From NCBI GenBank assembly GCA_905233345.1, contig CAJODQ010000013.1, positions 1 to 64,000 on the forward strand: a DNA stretch of 64,000 nucleotides, written 5' to 3'. Origin of the DNA: an uncultured Bacteroidales bacterium (lineage in GTDB: Bacteria; Bacteroidota; Bacteroidia; Bacteroidales; UBA932). Numbering within the stretch: position 1 is the stretch's first letter; each line of letters begins with the position of its first letter. The notes beneath the pieces are model-generated. The model was not told the DNA's origin, searched no databases, and worked only from the letters and a program-made list of their open reading frames with translations. A program made the translations under genes and the position numbers. Below are positions 26,294-41,637 of this stretch, piece after piece.

Positions 26294-26338
26294 CCGTCAT
26301 GCCCGGCGTTTCCCTCATCCCGAGCGCAGTCGAGGGAT
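26294..26338. repeat. Probable dispersed repeat next to the glpK stop codon
   Basis: The stretch with CGTCATGCCCGGC and TCATCCCGAGCGCAGTCGAG resembles short intergenic repeats that recur in many bacterial genomes. Only one copy is visible here, so repeat status is inferred. It runs directly up to the glpK stop. Confidence 0.4.
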
Positions 26339-27808
26339 CTATAAGGTCCGGCGGATGGCGTCGGCCCAGGCGGCCTTGGCAGCAGCGACAGCGTCGGCAG
26401 ATAGGGACGGCGTGAAGCGGCGTTCAGCTTGCCAGACGGCTTTGATTTCGTCGATGTCAGACCAGAAGCCGGTGGCCAGACCGGCAAGGAAAGCGGCACC
26501 CAGCGCCGTGGTCTCCGTCGTGTTCGGCCGGATCACGTCGACACCAAGCAGGTCGGCCTGGAACTGCATGAGCAGGTTGTTGCGGGCGGCGCCCCCATCG
26601 ACTTTCAGGTTCTGGAGCGGGACGCCGGCGTCTTTTTCCATGGCGGCAACGATGTCCATCGTCTGGAAGGCGATGCCGTCCAGAGCTGCCCGGGCGATGT
26701 GCGCAGCCGTTGTTCCGCGCGTGATGCCATAGAGACTGCCGCGTGCGTCCGCGTTCCACCAGGGCGCACCAAGGCCGGTCAGCGCCGGCACGAACACCAC
26801 GCCGCCGGAATCCGGCACGCGCGCCGCCAGCGCTTCGATCTCATCCGACGAGCGGATGATGCCCAGTCCGTCGCGCAGCCACTGCACGACGCTGCCCGCC
26901 ACGAAGATGCTGCCCTCGAGGGCATAATCAACGCGCTCGCCGATCTTCCACGCCACGGTGGTCAGCAGGTTGTTCTGCGAAGCCATCGGCTTCAGGCCGC
27001 TGTTCATCAGCAGGAAGCTGCCGGTGCCGTAGGTGCATTTTACGGAGCCGGGCTCCAGGCACATCTGCCCGAAGAGGGCTGCCTGCTGGTCGCCCGCGAT
27101 GCCGGCGATCGGCACTTGCGCCGGGGTATAGCCGTAGATTTCGCTCGACGACGCCACGCGTGGCAGCATGGAAGCCGGGATGTCGAAGAGCTTCAGCAGT
27201 TCCGGATCCCAGTCGAGCGTATGGATATTGAACAGCAGGGTGCGCGACGCGTTGCTCACGTCCGTCACGTGCACCATGCCTTTCGTGAAATTCCAGATCA
27301 GCCAGCTGTCCACCGTCCCGAAGCGCAGCATCCCTTTTCGGGCCCGCTCCCTGGCGCCCGGTACATGGTCGAGTATCCATTTGATCTTGGTGGCGCTGAA
27401 GTAGGAATCGATCAGCAGGCCCGTCTTCTCGCGGATCATGTCGGAAAGCCCGTGGCGCTTGAGTTCGTCGCAGAGGGGCGTGGTGCGGCGGTCCTGCCAG
27501 ACGATGGCGTTGTAGACCGGCTTGCCCGTGGCGGCGTCCCAGACGATGGTGGTCTCGCGCTGGTTGCTGATGCCGATGCCGCTGATCTTGTAATCGGAAT
27601 CCCAGAGCGATGCGACCGCCTCGGCCATCACAGAGCGCTGCGAAGACCAGATCTCGACGGGTTTCTGCTCCACCCAGCCGGGCTTCGGGAAGTATTGCGG
27701 AAACTCTTTCTGGCTGGTTACCACGATTTTGCCTTCATGGTCGAAGACGATGGCGCGGGAACTGGTGGTGCCCTGGTCGAGGGCGAGGATGTAGGCTTTT
27801 TCGTTCAT
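26339..27808 (-). CDS. glpK: Glycerol kinase
   Basis: The 489-residue FGGY-family kinase converts glycerol to sn-glycerol 3-phosphate. Visible signatures are [15 protein letters not shown] near the N-terminus, [25 protein letters not shown] and [12 protein letters not shown]. It supplies the substrate of the GlpA/GlpB proteins encoded at 11137-13682, though the two loci are 13 kb apart. I chose the ATG at 27808 over 27814 because the -7 box ends at 27816, which would put the first ATG at or before the transcription start. Confidence 0.96.
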   Translation of the reverse strand: MNEKAYILALDQGTTSSRAIVFDHEGKIVVTSQKEFPQYFPKPGWVEQKPVEIWSSQRSVMAEAVASLWDSDYKISGIGISNQRETTIVWDAATGKPVYNAIVWQDRRTTPLCDELKRHGLSDMIREKTGLLIDSYFSATKIKWILDHVPGARERARKGMLRFGTVDSWLIWNFTKGMVHVTDVSNASRTLLFNIHTLDWDPELLKLFDIPASMLPRVASSSEIYGYTPAQVPIAGIAGDQQAALFGQMCLEPGSVKCTYGTGSFLLMNSGLKPMASQNNLLTTVAWKIGERVDYALEGSIFVAGSVVQWLRDGLGIIRSSDEIEALAARVPDSGGVVFVPALTGLGAPWWNADARGSLYGITRGTTAAHIARAALDGIAFQTMDIVAAMEKDAGVPLQNLKVDGGAARNNLLMQFQADLLGVDVIRPNTTETTALGAAFLAGLATGFWSDIDEIKAVWQAERRFTPSLSADAVAAAKAAWADAIRRTL

Positions 27809-27815
27809 GTTCATA

Positions 27816-27823
27816 CAAATGTA
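27816..27823 (-). promoter_or_regulatory. -7 box of the glpK promoter
   Basis: TACATTTG on the minus strand. It is divergent from the SprT-like gene's box 33 bp away, and the distance to the ATG at 27808 predicts a near-leaderless mRNA. Confidence 0.55.
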
Positions 27824-27855
27824 CGGAATTTGCCGTGAAGCCGCGAATTAATTTG

Positions 27856-27863
27856 TATTTTTG
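27856..27863 (+). promoter_or_regulatory. -7 box of the SprT-like gene promoter
   Basis: TATTTTTG, ending 5 bp before the ATG at 27869, so transcription should start at or very near the start codon. Confidence 0.55.
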
Positions 27864-27868
27864 AGACG

Positions 27869-28498
27869 ATGATTGCCACGTTGGATTTTCTCATTAAACG
27901 TTTCGAAACGTTTAACCACGCCTATTTCGGCGGCCAGCTGCCCCCGGTTCCCATCAAGTTGGGGCGGGCGGTACGCAGTCTCGGGTCGTGTACCTACAAG
28001 AAGCGGCGCAGGTTGTTCGGCAAAATGGAATACTACGATTTCTGCCTGCACATCAGTCGACGCTATGATCTGCCTGAAGAAGAACTCGAGGACATCCTTC
28101 TGCACGAGATGATCCATTACGAAATATTGGTCAACCAACGCCAGGATACTTCGGCCCATGGCCGCCTTTTCCGGGCACGGATGCAGGAGATCAATCAGAC
28201 CGGCCGGCATATCGCCGTCTCACACCGTCATGCCCTGCCGCCGGTGGCAGCCCCTAAAAATGCGAAGCCGCAGACTGTGGCATTGATACGCATGAAAGAC
28301 GGCCGGACGGGTGTCAAGCGGCTGCCAGATGATCCGCGACGGATCAGGGCCTATCGCCGCGGCCTCCTGCTGAGCGGCGAAGTCGCCTCCGTGAACTTTT
28401 ACCAGACCGCCGATCCCTACTTCCTGCGCTTCCCGAAATCTTCCGCGTTGAACATCTTCTTCCCCAACGACCCCGACCTGCTTTCCCACTTCTCATAA
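27869..28498 (+). CDS. SprT-like zinc metallopeptidase
   Basis: A 209-residue protein with the SprT-domain motif HEMIHYE around residues 89-95 (HExxH zinc site). Upstream is LPPVPIKLGRAVRSLGSCTYK, which matches the SprT-like N-terminal region. The C-terminal 80 residues are basic and lack the zinc-ribbon cysteines of classical SprT. Eukaryotic relatives (Spartan) degrade DNA-protein crosslinks, but bacterial roles are poorly defined. It diverges from glpK. Confidence 0.82.
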   Translation: MIATLDFLIKRFETFNHAYFGGQLPPVPIKLGRAVRSLGSCTYKKRRRLFGKMEYYDFCLHISRRYDLPEEELEDILLHEMIHYEILVNQRQDTSAHGRLFRARMQEINQTGRHIAVSHRHALPPVAAPKNAKPQTVALIRMKDGRTGVKRLPDDPRRIRAYRRGLLLSGEVASVNFYQTADPYFLRFPKSSALNIFFPNDPDLLSHFS

Positions 28499-28525
28499 CT
28501 GGCGGGCCGAGCGTTGGCCCGCCTA

Positions 28526-28981
28526 CTAGAAGTCTTTCTGCTGAGAATCGATGATGATGGTGACGGGGCCGTCGTTGATGAGGGATACGGCCATTTCGGC
28601 GCCGAATTCACCCGTGCCGACGGGACGGCCGATCGCGTCCGAGAGGGTCGCACAGAAGGCCTCGTAAAGCGGGATGGCCAGCTCGTGGCCGGCAGCACGA
28701 ACATACGACGGCCGGTTCCCTTTCTTCGTCGAAGCCATCAATGTGAACTGGCTCACCACCAGCACCTCCCCGCCGATATCCACCACCGAACGGTTCATCA
28801 CCCCCTCCTCATCGTCAAAGATCCGCAACGCCGCCACTTTCTTCACCAGATAATCCAGATCCTCCTGCCCATCCGCAGGACCAACCCCGAGCAAGACTAG
28901 CAGCCCCTGCCCGATCGCCGACTTGACCACGCCCCCGATCGTCACCGACGCCGAAGACACCCGCTGAACCACGACACGCAT
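28526..28981 (-). CDS. dtd: D-aminoacyl-tRNA deacylase
   Basis: The 151-residue enzyme hydrolyses D-aminoacyl-tRNA and glycyl-tRNA(Ala). It has the conserved SQFTL motif (VVSQFTLMA) and the C-terminal NDGPVT cross-subunit motif, and starts MRVVVQRVSSASV as the family does. The length is normal. It follows the beta-galactosidase stop by 4 bp and likely shares that transcript. Confidence 0.96.
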   Translation of the reverse strand: MRVVVQRVSSASVTIGGVVKSAIGQGLLVLLGVGPADGQEDLDYLVKKVAALRIFDDEEGVMNRSVVDIGGEVLVVSQFTLMASTKKGNRPSYVRAAGHELAIPLYEAFCATLSDAIGRPVGTGEFGAEMAVSLINDGPVTIIIDSQQKDF

Positions 28982-28985
28982 ACGC

Positions 28986-34358
<5,373 letters not shown>

Positions 34359-34378
<20 letters not shown>

Positions 34379-35282
34379 TCACCGGGTCGGCTGGCTGGTG
34401 GCCGACTTTCTGAACGAATCGCCCCGTGCGGTGTCGCCGCAACTGATGGCGGAACTCGTGCCGGAGGGCGCGGATGCCGCGACGGAAGAGTTTGTCTACG
34501 GGGCTCTGCTGACCGGTTTCTGGGGACTTCATCCGGAATCCTCGGAAGAAGACCGTTTCATCGAGGAACGCTACATGCGGCCTGGCCTGCGCCGGCTGGA
34601 TCCGGAGGTCTACCGGAAAAATCCGTATTACCAGACGGTTCGGATCCTGGATATCAAAGTCGGCGAGTGGCAGTTGACGCACCAGTCGTATGCGCCCTAC
34701 GAGCTCTTCCTGCGCGACGACCTGATCCTGACGGACGACTTGCTGCAGATTCCGGCCATCGGCTTTTTCTCCAAGGAATTCTCCTACCCTTCGGTGCTCC
34801 AGAACGGCCGCGAATGGATGTCCATCAAGCCCAGCGAAATCGAGAGTTCGCAGGCTGCCATCGACGCGGCATCCGGCCGCGTGGTGACTTTCGGGCTGGG
34901 GCTCGGCTATTTCGCCTTCATGGCCACGCGGAAGCCGGAAGTCACGTCGCTGACCATCGTCGAGCGTGACCCGGCGGTCATCCAGCTCTTCCAGGAGCAG
35001 CTGTTTCCGCAGTTTCCGTACAATTACAAGATCTCTGTTGTTCAGGAAGATGCATTTGATTATCTCGAGAAGGACATGAAGTCCGTTTCGCCCGACTTTG
35101 TCTTCATGGACATCTGGCACGACATCAGCGACGGCATCGATCTTTTCGTCCGCGCCCGCCAGTACGAAGCCCAGTTCCCGAACACCCGCTTCATGTACTG
35201 GATCGAGCGTTCCCTGAAGTGTGCGCTGGTCGACGAACTAGAGCACGGAGAGATGCTCAAGCAGGATCTTCACACCGATTAG
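34359..35282 (+). CDS. Class I SAM-dependent methyltransferase-fold protein, spermidine-synthase-like
   Basis: A 307-residue cytoplasmic protein. The C-terminal half has a Rossmann SAM site: FGLGLGYFAF as motif I, then LTIVERDP with an acidic residue, and a later FVFMDIWHD. The ~150-residue N-terminal region has no motif that I know. The gene overlaps the antiporter stop by 20 bp (ATG 34359); a GTG at 34338 is an alternative start. Its last 45 bp overlap the convergent mntP gene. Enzyme family is likely; substrate unknown. Confidence 0.72.
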
Positions 35283-35801
35283 GATCAGGATCACGCCTCC
35301 CAGAATCTCGGCACCAGCATGGAAGCGGGTGCCGACTTTTTTTCCGATGAGCAGGCCGACCACGGAGAAGGCGAAGGTCGTCAAGCCGATGACGAGGATG
35401 GCCCGCCAGAGATTCGTGCCCAGGAAAGCGAAGGAAATGCCCAGCGCCAGCGCGTCGATGCTCGTGGCGATGGCAAGCACCAGCATCGTCCGGAAGCCGA
35501 ACGAACTGTCCGCCGGCTTGTCCTCCTCTTTCGACAGGGCCTCGCGGATCATGTTGCCGCCGATCAGCACCAGCAGGCCGAAGGCAATCCAGTGGTCCAC
35601 TTTCGTCACCAGGTCGGCGAAGCTGATGCCCAGGTAATAGCCGATCACCGGCATCAAGGCCTGGAAGCCGCCGAACCAAAGGCCGACCGTCAGCGCCTCG
35701 CGCCAGGTGACGCGCTTCGCCGAAAGTCCTTTGCCGATCGACACCGCAAAGGCATCCATCGAGACACCGATGGCCAGCAAGAGTATTTCCCAGAAAGACA
35801 T
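35238..35801 (-). CDS. mntP: Manganese efflux pump MntP
   Basis: A 187-residue membrane protein with six hydrophobic segments. The paired signature aspartates are in GVSMDAFAVSIGKG (about 12-25) and IATSIDALALGISFA (about 110-124), as in the MntP/DUF204 family that exports Mn2+. It follows the Na+/Ca2+ exchanger by 1 bp, so the two transporters are co-expressed. No yybP-ykoY riboswitch is visible, and none would be expected inside this operon. Confidence 0.92.
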   Translation of the reverse strand: MSFWEILLLAIGVSMDAFAVSIGKGLSAKRVTWREALTVGLWFGGFQALMPVIGYYLGISFADLVTKVDHWIAFGLLVLIGGNMIREALSKEEDKPADSSFGFRTMLVLAIATSIDALALGISFAFLGTNLWRAILVIGLTTFAFSVVGLLIGKKVGTRFHAGAEILGGVILILIGVKILLEHLSVL

Positions 35802-35802
35802 C

Positions 35803-36774
35803 CTATTTCATGATGAAGAGATAGGCGAAATAGATGACCTGCAGCAGCACCAGCACCACGCCTTCCATCCGGTCGATCTTGTTGCGCTGTCCCGTCCACG
35901 AGAAGATCACGAGGCTCATGGCGCACATGAACACGGCCGTGTAGTCGTAGATCGTGATGTTGTTCATGCTCAGCGGGTGGATGACCGCCGCGCCGCCCAG
36001 GATCAGCAGGATGTTGAAGGTGTTCGAACCCAGCACGTTGCCCAGCGCCAGCTGGCCCTTGCCCTTCGCTGCGGCGATGCAACTGGTGGCCAGTTCCGGC
36101 AGCGAAGTGCCGGCGGCCAGAACCGTGATGGCGATGAACTTGTCGCTCAGGCCGGCGATACGGGCGATGCTCTGCGCATGGTTCACGAAGAGGCGTCCAC
36201 CGAAGATCAGTGCTGCCAGGCCAACGATGAGAAAGAGCAGATCGCGGAAAAGGGGCTTCGGCTGGGCCGTATTCTCGGCGGGATCTTCCGCCTCGAGCCG
36301 GTTTTCCTTGTCATGTACGAACGATGAGACCATGTACCAGACGAACAGCACGAGGAAGAGAATGCCTTCCCAGCGGCTGAGGCCGTTTTCGCCGATACCG
36401 AAGAGCGACTTCTTGCAGCCCAGCAGGATGAGCAGCGCGGTGATGCCGATGTTGACCGGGATGTCGCGCCGCAGGTTTCCGCGGGTGATGGCGACGGGCG
36501 CGATGATGGCCGACAGGCCGAGGATCAGCGCCGTATTGAAGATGTTGGAACCGATGATGTTGCCGACGGCCATGTCGGAGTTCTTTTCGACGGCCGAAAT
36601 GAAGCTGACCACCATCTCCGGCGCCGAAGTGCCGATGGCCACGATGGTCAGGCCGATGACAAATTCGCTGATGCCCCAGCGCCGCGCCAGTCCGGACGCG
36701 CCGTCGACGATGCCTTCGGCTCCGATGAGCACGAGCGCCAGTCCGGCCACCAACAAGAGGATTTCAATCGCCAT
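35803..36774 (-). CDS. CaCA-family sodium/calcium exchanger (YrbG-like)
   Basis: The 323-residue protein has about 10 membrane segments in two inverted halves. Each half has the alpha-repeat: VAIGTSAPEMVVSF with NIIGSNIFN, and LAAGTSLPELATS with NVLGSNTFN. It exchanges Ca2+ for Na+ or H+. I use the ATG at 36774, which gives MAIEILLLVAG; the longer frame adds 40 polar residues without homology. It is followed by mntP. Confidence 0.92.
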   Translation of the reverse strand: MAIEILLLVAGLALVLIGAEGIVDGASGLARRWGISEFVIGLTIVAIGTSAPEMVVSFISAVEKNSDMAVGNIIGSNIFNTALILGLSAIIAPVAITRGNLRRDIPVNIGITALLILLGCKKSLFGIGENGLSRWEGILFLVLFVWYMVSSFVHDKENRLEAEDPAENTAQPKPLFRDLLFLIVGLAALIFGGRLFVNHAQSIARIAGLSDKFIAITVLAAGTSLPELATSCIAAAKGKGQLALGNVLGSNTFNILLILGGAAVIHPLSMNNITIYDYTAVFMCAMSLVIFSWTGQRNKIDRMEGVVLVLLQVIYFAYLFIMK

Positions 36775-36862
36775 GTCTCTGCGTATTTCGTTTTGCGCCG
36801 CGAAGTTACAAAATCGATTCGAATTCCAAGCTAACGTTTTTTGAGCCGTCCTCCCCTCCTTC

Positions 36863-36973
36863 CGCTGCAATATACACAATTGATTTCCAGACATTTAAAT
36901 AATATCCTCCCCTCTGAAACGAAGGGGAGGATATTTCACAAATCACTGACTATCAGCTGCGTACATTGCAGCG
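36863..36973 (-). repeat. 111-bp element with terminal inverted repeats and central hairpin, copy 3
   Basis: The ends are CGCTGCAATATAC and GTACATTGCAGCG (12 of 13 paired), and the complementarity extends outward as CCTTC/GAAGG. The central 13-bp stem is 36901-36913 with 36923-36935. The copy lies 18 bp after the clpB stop codon. Confidence 0.88.
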
Positions 36974-36991
36974 GAAGGGGCAGGATGGATG

Positions 36992-39040
36992 TCAGCGCAA
37001 GACCAACTGGCCGTCTTCGAAGGTGGCGGTGATGGCCTGGTCGCGGGAGAGGGAGCCGTCGAGGAGCTTTTTGGCGAGTTCGTCGATGAGTTCCTTCTGC
37101 AGGACCCGTTTCACCGGGCGCGCACCGTAGGCCGGGTCGTAGCCCTTCTCGCTCAGGTAGTCGATGAAGTCTTCGGTGAAGTTGAGCGTGATGCCCATCG
37201 AAGCCATCTTCTCCTTCAGCTGGCCGATCTGCAGCTGCACGATCTGCCGGATGTCGGACGGCGTGAGTTCGTGGAAGACGATGATCTCGTCAATTCGGTT
37301 GATGAACTCCGGCCGGAAGCTTTCCTTGACCAGTTCAGGCTTCAGGTTCGAGGTCATGATCAGGATGGTGTTCTTGAAGTCGACCGTCCGGCCCTTGTTG
37401 TCGGTCAGACGCCCGTCGTCGAGCACCTGCAGCAGCACGTTGAACACGTCGGGATGTGCCTTCTCGATCTCGTCGAGCAGGATCACCGAATAAGGCTTGC
37501 GCCGCACGGCTTCGGTCAGCTGGCCGCCCTCGTCGTAACCGACATATCCCGGAGGCGCGCCCACGAGCCGCGACACGGTATGCCGCTCCTGGTATTCGCT
37601 CATGTCGATACGCGTGATCATGTTCTCATCGTTGAACAGGTATTCCGCCAGGGCCTTCGCCAGTTCGGTCTTGCCCACGCCCGTTGAGCCCAGGAAGAGG
37701 AAGCTGCCGATCGGCCGCTTCTCGTTCTGCAGGCCCGCCCGGCTGCGCCGGACGGCGTTCGACACGGCCTCGATGGCTTCGTTCTGGCCAATGACGCGCT
37801 GGTGCAGCACCTCTTCGATGTGCAGCAGTTTCTCGCGCTCGCTCTGCAGCATCTTGTTGACCGGAATGCCTGTCCACTTGGCCACGACTTCGGCGATGTC
37901 CTCGTCAGTGACGGCCTCGTTCATGATCGGGTCGGGATTGGCGGCTTTCTGCTTCTCGAGTTCCTCGATCTGCTTCTGCGCCTCGGCCATTTTGCCGTAG
38001 CGCAGCTCAGCCACCCGGCCGTAATCGCCGCTACGTTCCGCCGCGTCGGCCTCGATGCGGTAGTCCTCCATGGCCTGCCGGTTCTCCTGGATGGCTTTCA
38101 GCAGGCCTTTCTCGCTGTCCCACTGTTCGCCCAGGCGACGACGCTCGATGCGCGCTTTCGCGAGTTCCTCTTCGATGGTCTTGAGCTTCGGCGACTCCCC
38201 TTCCCGCTTCACGGCCTCGCGCTCGATCTGCAGCTGCTTGATGCGGCGGTCGAGTTCGTCGATGCACTCCGGCACAGAGTTCATCTCGAGCCGCAGCTTC
38301 GAAGCCGCCTCGTCGACCAGGTCGATGGCCTTGTCGGGAAGGAAACGGTTGGTGATGTAGCGGTGCGAGAGTTCGACGGCCGCGATGATGGCGTCGTCTT
38401 CGATCCGCACTTTGTGGTGGTTCTCATATTTCTCTTTGAGGCCGCGCAGGATGGAGATGGACTCGGCCACGGTGGGCTCGTCGACCATGACCATCTGGAA
38501 ACGGCGTTCCAGTGCCTTGTCGGTCTCGAAGTATTTCTGGTATTCGTCGAGCGTGGTGGAGCCGATAGCCCGCAGTTCGCCGCGGGCCAGGGCGGGTTTC
38601 AGGATGTTGGCCGCGTCCATCGCGCCGCTCGAGCGGCCGGCGCCCACGAGGGTATGGATCTCGTCGATGAAGAGGATGATCTGGCCGTCGCTTTCGGTCA
38701 CGGCCTTGACCACGCCTTTCAGTCGCTCTTCGAATTCACCCTGGTATTTGGCACCCGCGATGAGTGCGCCCATGTCCAGGGAGTAGATTTCCTTGGTTTT
38801 CAGGTTTTCCGGCACGTCGCCGTTGACGATGCGCTGGGCGATGCCTTCGGAGATGGCGGTCTTGCCGACGCCCGGTTCGCCGACCAGGATCGGGTTGTTC
38901 TTGGTGCGGCGGCTGAGGATCTGCAGCACCCGGCGGATCTCCTCGTCGCGCCCGATGACCGGGTCGAGCTTGCCGCTCCGCGCCCGTTCATTCAAGTTAA
39001 TGGCATATTTGCCAAGCAATTCCAAATTTTCTTTATTCAT
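36992..39040 (-). CDS. clpB: ClpB disaggregase lacking the N-terminal domain
   Basis: A 682-residue AAA+ Hsp100. It has NBD1 (Walker A GEPGVGKT at 54-61), a ClpB-type middle coiled coil (about 240-370) and NBD2 ([10 protein letters not shown]). It ends with [19 protein letters not shown]. Typical ClpB has about 860 residues: the ~150-residue N-domain is absent, the protein starting directly at the linker before NBD1. About 25 residues after the NBD2 sensor TSN are also missing. No upstream frame encodes the N-domain. E. coli makes a similar short isoform from an internal start; here only the short form exists. It works with DnaK to rescue aggregated proteins. Confidence 0.95.
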   Translation of the reverse strand: MNKENLELLGKYAINLNERARSGKLDPVIGRDEEIRRVLQILSRRTKNNPILVGEPGVGKTAISEGIAQRIVNGDVPENLKTKEIYSLDMGALIAGAKYQGEFEERLKGVVKAVTESDGQIILFIDEIHTLVGAGRSSGAMDAANILKPALARGELRAIGSTTLDEYQKYFETDKALERRFQMVMVDEPTVAESISILRGLKEKYENHHKVRIEDDAIIAAVELSHRYITNRFLPDKAIDLVDEAASKLRLEMNSVPECIDELDRRIKQLQIEREAVKREGESPKLKTIEEELAKARIERRRLGEQWDSEKGLLKAIQENRQAMEDYRIEADAAERSGDYGRVAELRYGKMAEAQKQIEELEKQKAANPDPIMNEAVTDEDIAEVVAKWTGIPVNKMLQSEREKLLHIEEVLHQRVIGQNEAIEAVSNAVRRSRAGLQNEKRPIGSFLFLGSTGVGKTELAKALAEYLFNDENMITRIDMSEYQERHTVSRLVGAPPGYVGYDEGGQLTEAVRRKPYSVILLDEIEKAHPDVFNVLLQVLDDGRLTDNKGRTVDFKNTILIMTSNLKPELVKESFRPEFINRIDEIIVFHELTPSDIRQIVQLQIGQLKEKMASMGITLNFTEDFIDYLSEKGYDPAYGARPVKRVLQKELIDELAKKLLDGSLSRDQAITATFEDGQLVLR

Positions 39041-39212
39041 ATCTATTCTTAACCTCCTAATTTTTCGTGATTTATGTTAAGGGCGTCGCTGCGGGTGGTT
39101 TTTGGAGCCGCGAGCATTTTTTCGCGAGCGGGACAAAAACCAGAGCAGCAAAGCCCGCAGAAGGATATTTCAAAAAGGTTACCAATCGCCAAAATGTGAC
39201 AAAATGTCAGTG

Positions 39213-39243
39213 TTGGAAATCCGGTTACGAATGACTATATTTG
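39213..39243 (+). promoter_or_regulatory. Promoter of the C1B peptidase operon
   Basis: TTG at 39213-39215, a 20-bp spacer and TATATTTG at 39236-39243: a full match to the Bacteroidetes consensus. Predicted leader about 43 nt. Confidence 0.75.
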
Positions 39244-39291
39244 TAAGTTGTAAGAAGACAATTATCAATAACTACTTCAAAATAAGCAATT

Positions 39292-40506
39292 ATGAAGAAA
39301 ATCCTGCTTTTCGCCCTGGCGCTCATCAGCATCACCGCCACGGCACAGCCCCCCATGGGCCCCATGCCGCCCAAACCGGAAGACGGCTTCAAATTCACCG
39401 TCGTGAAAGAGAACCCCATCACCTCCGTGAAGAACCAGGCCAGCACCGGGACCTGCTGGTGCTTCTCCTCCCTCTCGTTCATTGAGTCCGAAGCCATCCG
39501 CATCAACAAGCTGAAAGAAGCGGATTATCCCGACCTCTCCGAGATGTTCGTCGTCTCCCACGCCTACGCTGACAAGGCAGTCAAGTATATCCGCGTTGAC
39601 GGCGCACTGAACTTCGCCCAGGGCAGTTCCTTCGGCGACCTGGTGACCGTGCTGAAGAAATACGGCATCGTCCCCAACGAAGTGATGCCCGGCCTGAACT
39701 ACGGCACCGACCGCCACATGCACGGCGAACTCCTCGCCGGTCTCAAGGGCTACATGGACGGTATTCTGAAGAACCCCAACCGCAAGCTCTCCACTGCCTG
39801 GTACCCGGGCCTCCAGGGCATCCTGGCCGCCTACCTCGGCCCCATCCCCGAGACCTTCAAGTACAAAGGCAAGGAATACACCCCGAAGAGCTATTTCGCC
39901 AGCCTGAACGTCAACATGGAGGATTACTACGATTTCACCTCCTGGACCCACCTCTCCTACTATGAGAAACACCCCGTGGAAGTGGCCGACAACTGGCGCT
40001 GGGAAGAAGCCTACAACGTGCCCATGGACGAAATGATGGCCATCATCGACAACGCCGTCATGAACGGCTACACCGTGGCCTGGGCCTCCGACGTGAGCGA
40101 GACCGGCTTCACCCGCGACGGCATCGGCATTGTGCCCGACATGGCCGCCATCCAGAAACAGGCCGAGCAGGCCGGCAGCGACCAGGCCCGCTGGGTCGGC
40201 GCCGGTGCACAGGGCCAGCGCCCCACCTTCAACAAACCCGTCCCCGAACTGACCATCACTCCGGAACTCCGCCAGCAGGGCTACGAAGAGAAGACCACTA
40301 CCGACGACCACGGCATGCAGATCTACGGCATTGCCAAGGACCAGAACGGCAACAAGTACTACATGGTGAAGAACTCCTGGGGCGAGACCGGCAAATACAA
40401 GGGTCTCTGGTATGTCTCCGAAGCCTATGTGAAATACAAGACCATGGACTTCATGGTCCACAAGGACGCCATCCCGAAAGATATCCGGAAGAAACTTGGC
40501 CTCTAA
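39292..40506 (+). CDS. Secreted C1B (bleomycin hydrolase/aminopeptidase C-like) cysteine peptidase, copy 1
   Basis: A 404-residue papain-fold enzyme with a signal peptide (1-19, ending TATAQ). Active-site elements are Gln49 and Cys55 in KNQASTGTCWCF, the His in DDHGMQIYG and the Asn in VKNSWGE. The large insert between Cys and His is typical of C1B enzymes. The C-terminus KKLGL is shared with the next gene. It probably trims peptides outside the cytoplasm, unlike classical cytoplasmic PepC. It is followed 6 bp later by its paralogue. Confidence 0.9.
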   Translation: MKKILLFALALISITATAQPPMGPMPPKPEDGFKFTVVKENPITSVKNQASTGTCWCFSSLSFIESEAIRINKLKEADYPDLSEMFVVSHAYADKAVKYIRVDGALNFAQGSSFGDLVTVLKKYGIVPNEVMPGLNYGTDRHMHGELLAGLKGYMDGILKNPNRKLSTAWYPGLQGILAAYLGPIPETFKYKGKEYTPKSYFASLNVNMEDYYDFTSWTHLSYYEKHPVEVADNWRWEEAYNVPMDEMMAIIDNAVMNGYTVAWASDVSETGFTRDGIGIVPDMAAIQKQAEQAGSDQARWVGAGAQGQRPTFNKPVPELTITPELRQQGYEEKTTTDDHGMQIYGIAKDQNGNKYYMVKNSWGETGKYKGLWYVSEAYVKYKTMDFMVHKDAIPKDIRKKLGL

Positions 40507-40512
40507 TCAGTT

Positions 40513-41637
40513 ATGAAGCGACTTATTATCATTACGTTAGCAGCGGTCCTCAGCACCGCTGCTTTCGCACAGACCCAGACCATCTACCAGTTCACCCCGC
40601 TGCGGGACATCCCCGTCACGCCGGTGAAGGACCAGGCCAGCACCGGAACCTGCTGGTGCTTCGCCACGGTCTCCTTCCTGGAAGCGGAGCTCATCCGCCA
40701 GGGCAAGGGCGAGTATGACCTCTCCGAGATGTTCGTGGTCCGCAACAACTACAAGGACCGCATTTTCGACAACTACCTGCGCCGCGGCAACGGCAACATC
40801 AACCCCGGTTCCATCGCCCACATGGCCACCAAGGCCATCGAGAAATACGGCATCGTGCCGGAAAGCGTCTATACGGGCATCAACTACGATTCCCCGCGCC
40901 ACAACCACAACGAATTGTCCGCCTACCTGAAAGGCATTGCCGACGTATCGGTCAACCTGAAAAAACTCAGCCCGGAGTACGACAAGCTGATCAAGAGTCT
41001 CTTCGACATCTACCTGGGTGAAGAGCCCGAGACCTTCCAGTACAAAGGCAAGGAGTACACGCCGAAGAGTTTCGCCCAGATGCTCGGCTTCGACGACATG
41101 AGCGACTACATCGAGCTCACAAGCTTCAGCCATCACCCGTTCTATCAGCAGGTTCCGCTGGAGATTCCCGACAACTGGGACCATGAGAAGCTGTGGAACG
41201 TGCCGCTCGACGACTTCATGGCCATCATCGACAACGCGCTGCAGAACGGCTACACCGTGGCCTGGGACGGCGACCTGACGGCCGGAGAGTTCCAGCACAA
41301 CCGCGGCATCGCCATCTGCCCGGAGCCGAAAGACTTCGCGGAAGCCGTCAAGCTCGAGAAGGTCTTCCCGGACCGCGTAGTGACGCAGGAGATTCGGCAG
41401 AAGGATTTTGAGACCTTCCGCACCGTGGATGACCACCTGATGCACCTGACCGGCTTGTTCCGCGACCAGAACGGCAACCTGTTCTACAAAACCAAGAACT
41501 CGTGGGGCGAAGGCCGCAACGAGGATATGAAGGGCTACCTGTACATGTCGCGGGCCTACGTGCAGATGCGCGTGGTCAGCATCATGGTCCACAAGGACGC
41601 CATTCCGAAGGACATTCGCAAGAAGCTGGGCCTCTGA
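40513..41637 (+). CDS. Secreted C1B cysteine peptidase, copy 2
   Basis: A 374-residue tandem paralogue of the preceding gene, with signal peptide (1-20, ending AAFAQ). Catalytic Cys47 is in ASTGTCWCF, the His in DDHLMHLTG and the Asn in TKNSWGEG. It shares YKGKEYTPKSF and the last 16 residues with copy 1 but is clearly diverged elsewhere, so the duplication is old. Its TGA overlaps the ATG of the PS synthase gene by one base. Confidence 0.9.
   Translation: MKRLIIITLAAVLSTAAFAQTQTIYQFTPLRDIPVTPVKDQASTGTCWCFATVSFLEAELIRQGKGEYDLSEMFVVRNNYKDRIFDNYLRRGNGNINPGSIAHMATKAIEKYGIVPESVYTGINYDSPRHNHNELSAYLKGIADVSVNLKKLSPEYDKLIKSLFDIYLGEEPETFQYKGKEYTPKSFAQMLGFDDMSDYIELTSFSHHPFYQQVPLEIPDNWDHEKLWNVPLDDFMAIIDNALQNGYTVAWDGDLTAGEFQHNRGIAICPEPKDFAEAVKLEKVFPDRVVTQEIRQKDFETFRTVDDHLMHLTGLFRDQNGNLFYKTKNSWGEGRNEDMKGYLYMSRAYVQMRVVSIMVHKDAIPKDIRKKLGL

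Noticed and set aside
36992-39040. ClpC or ClpA instead of ClpB
   Set aside because: The long middle coiled coil between NBD1 and NBD2 and the absence of a ClpP-binding IGF/L loop region point to ClpB.
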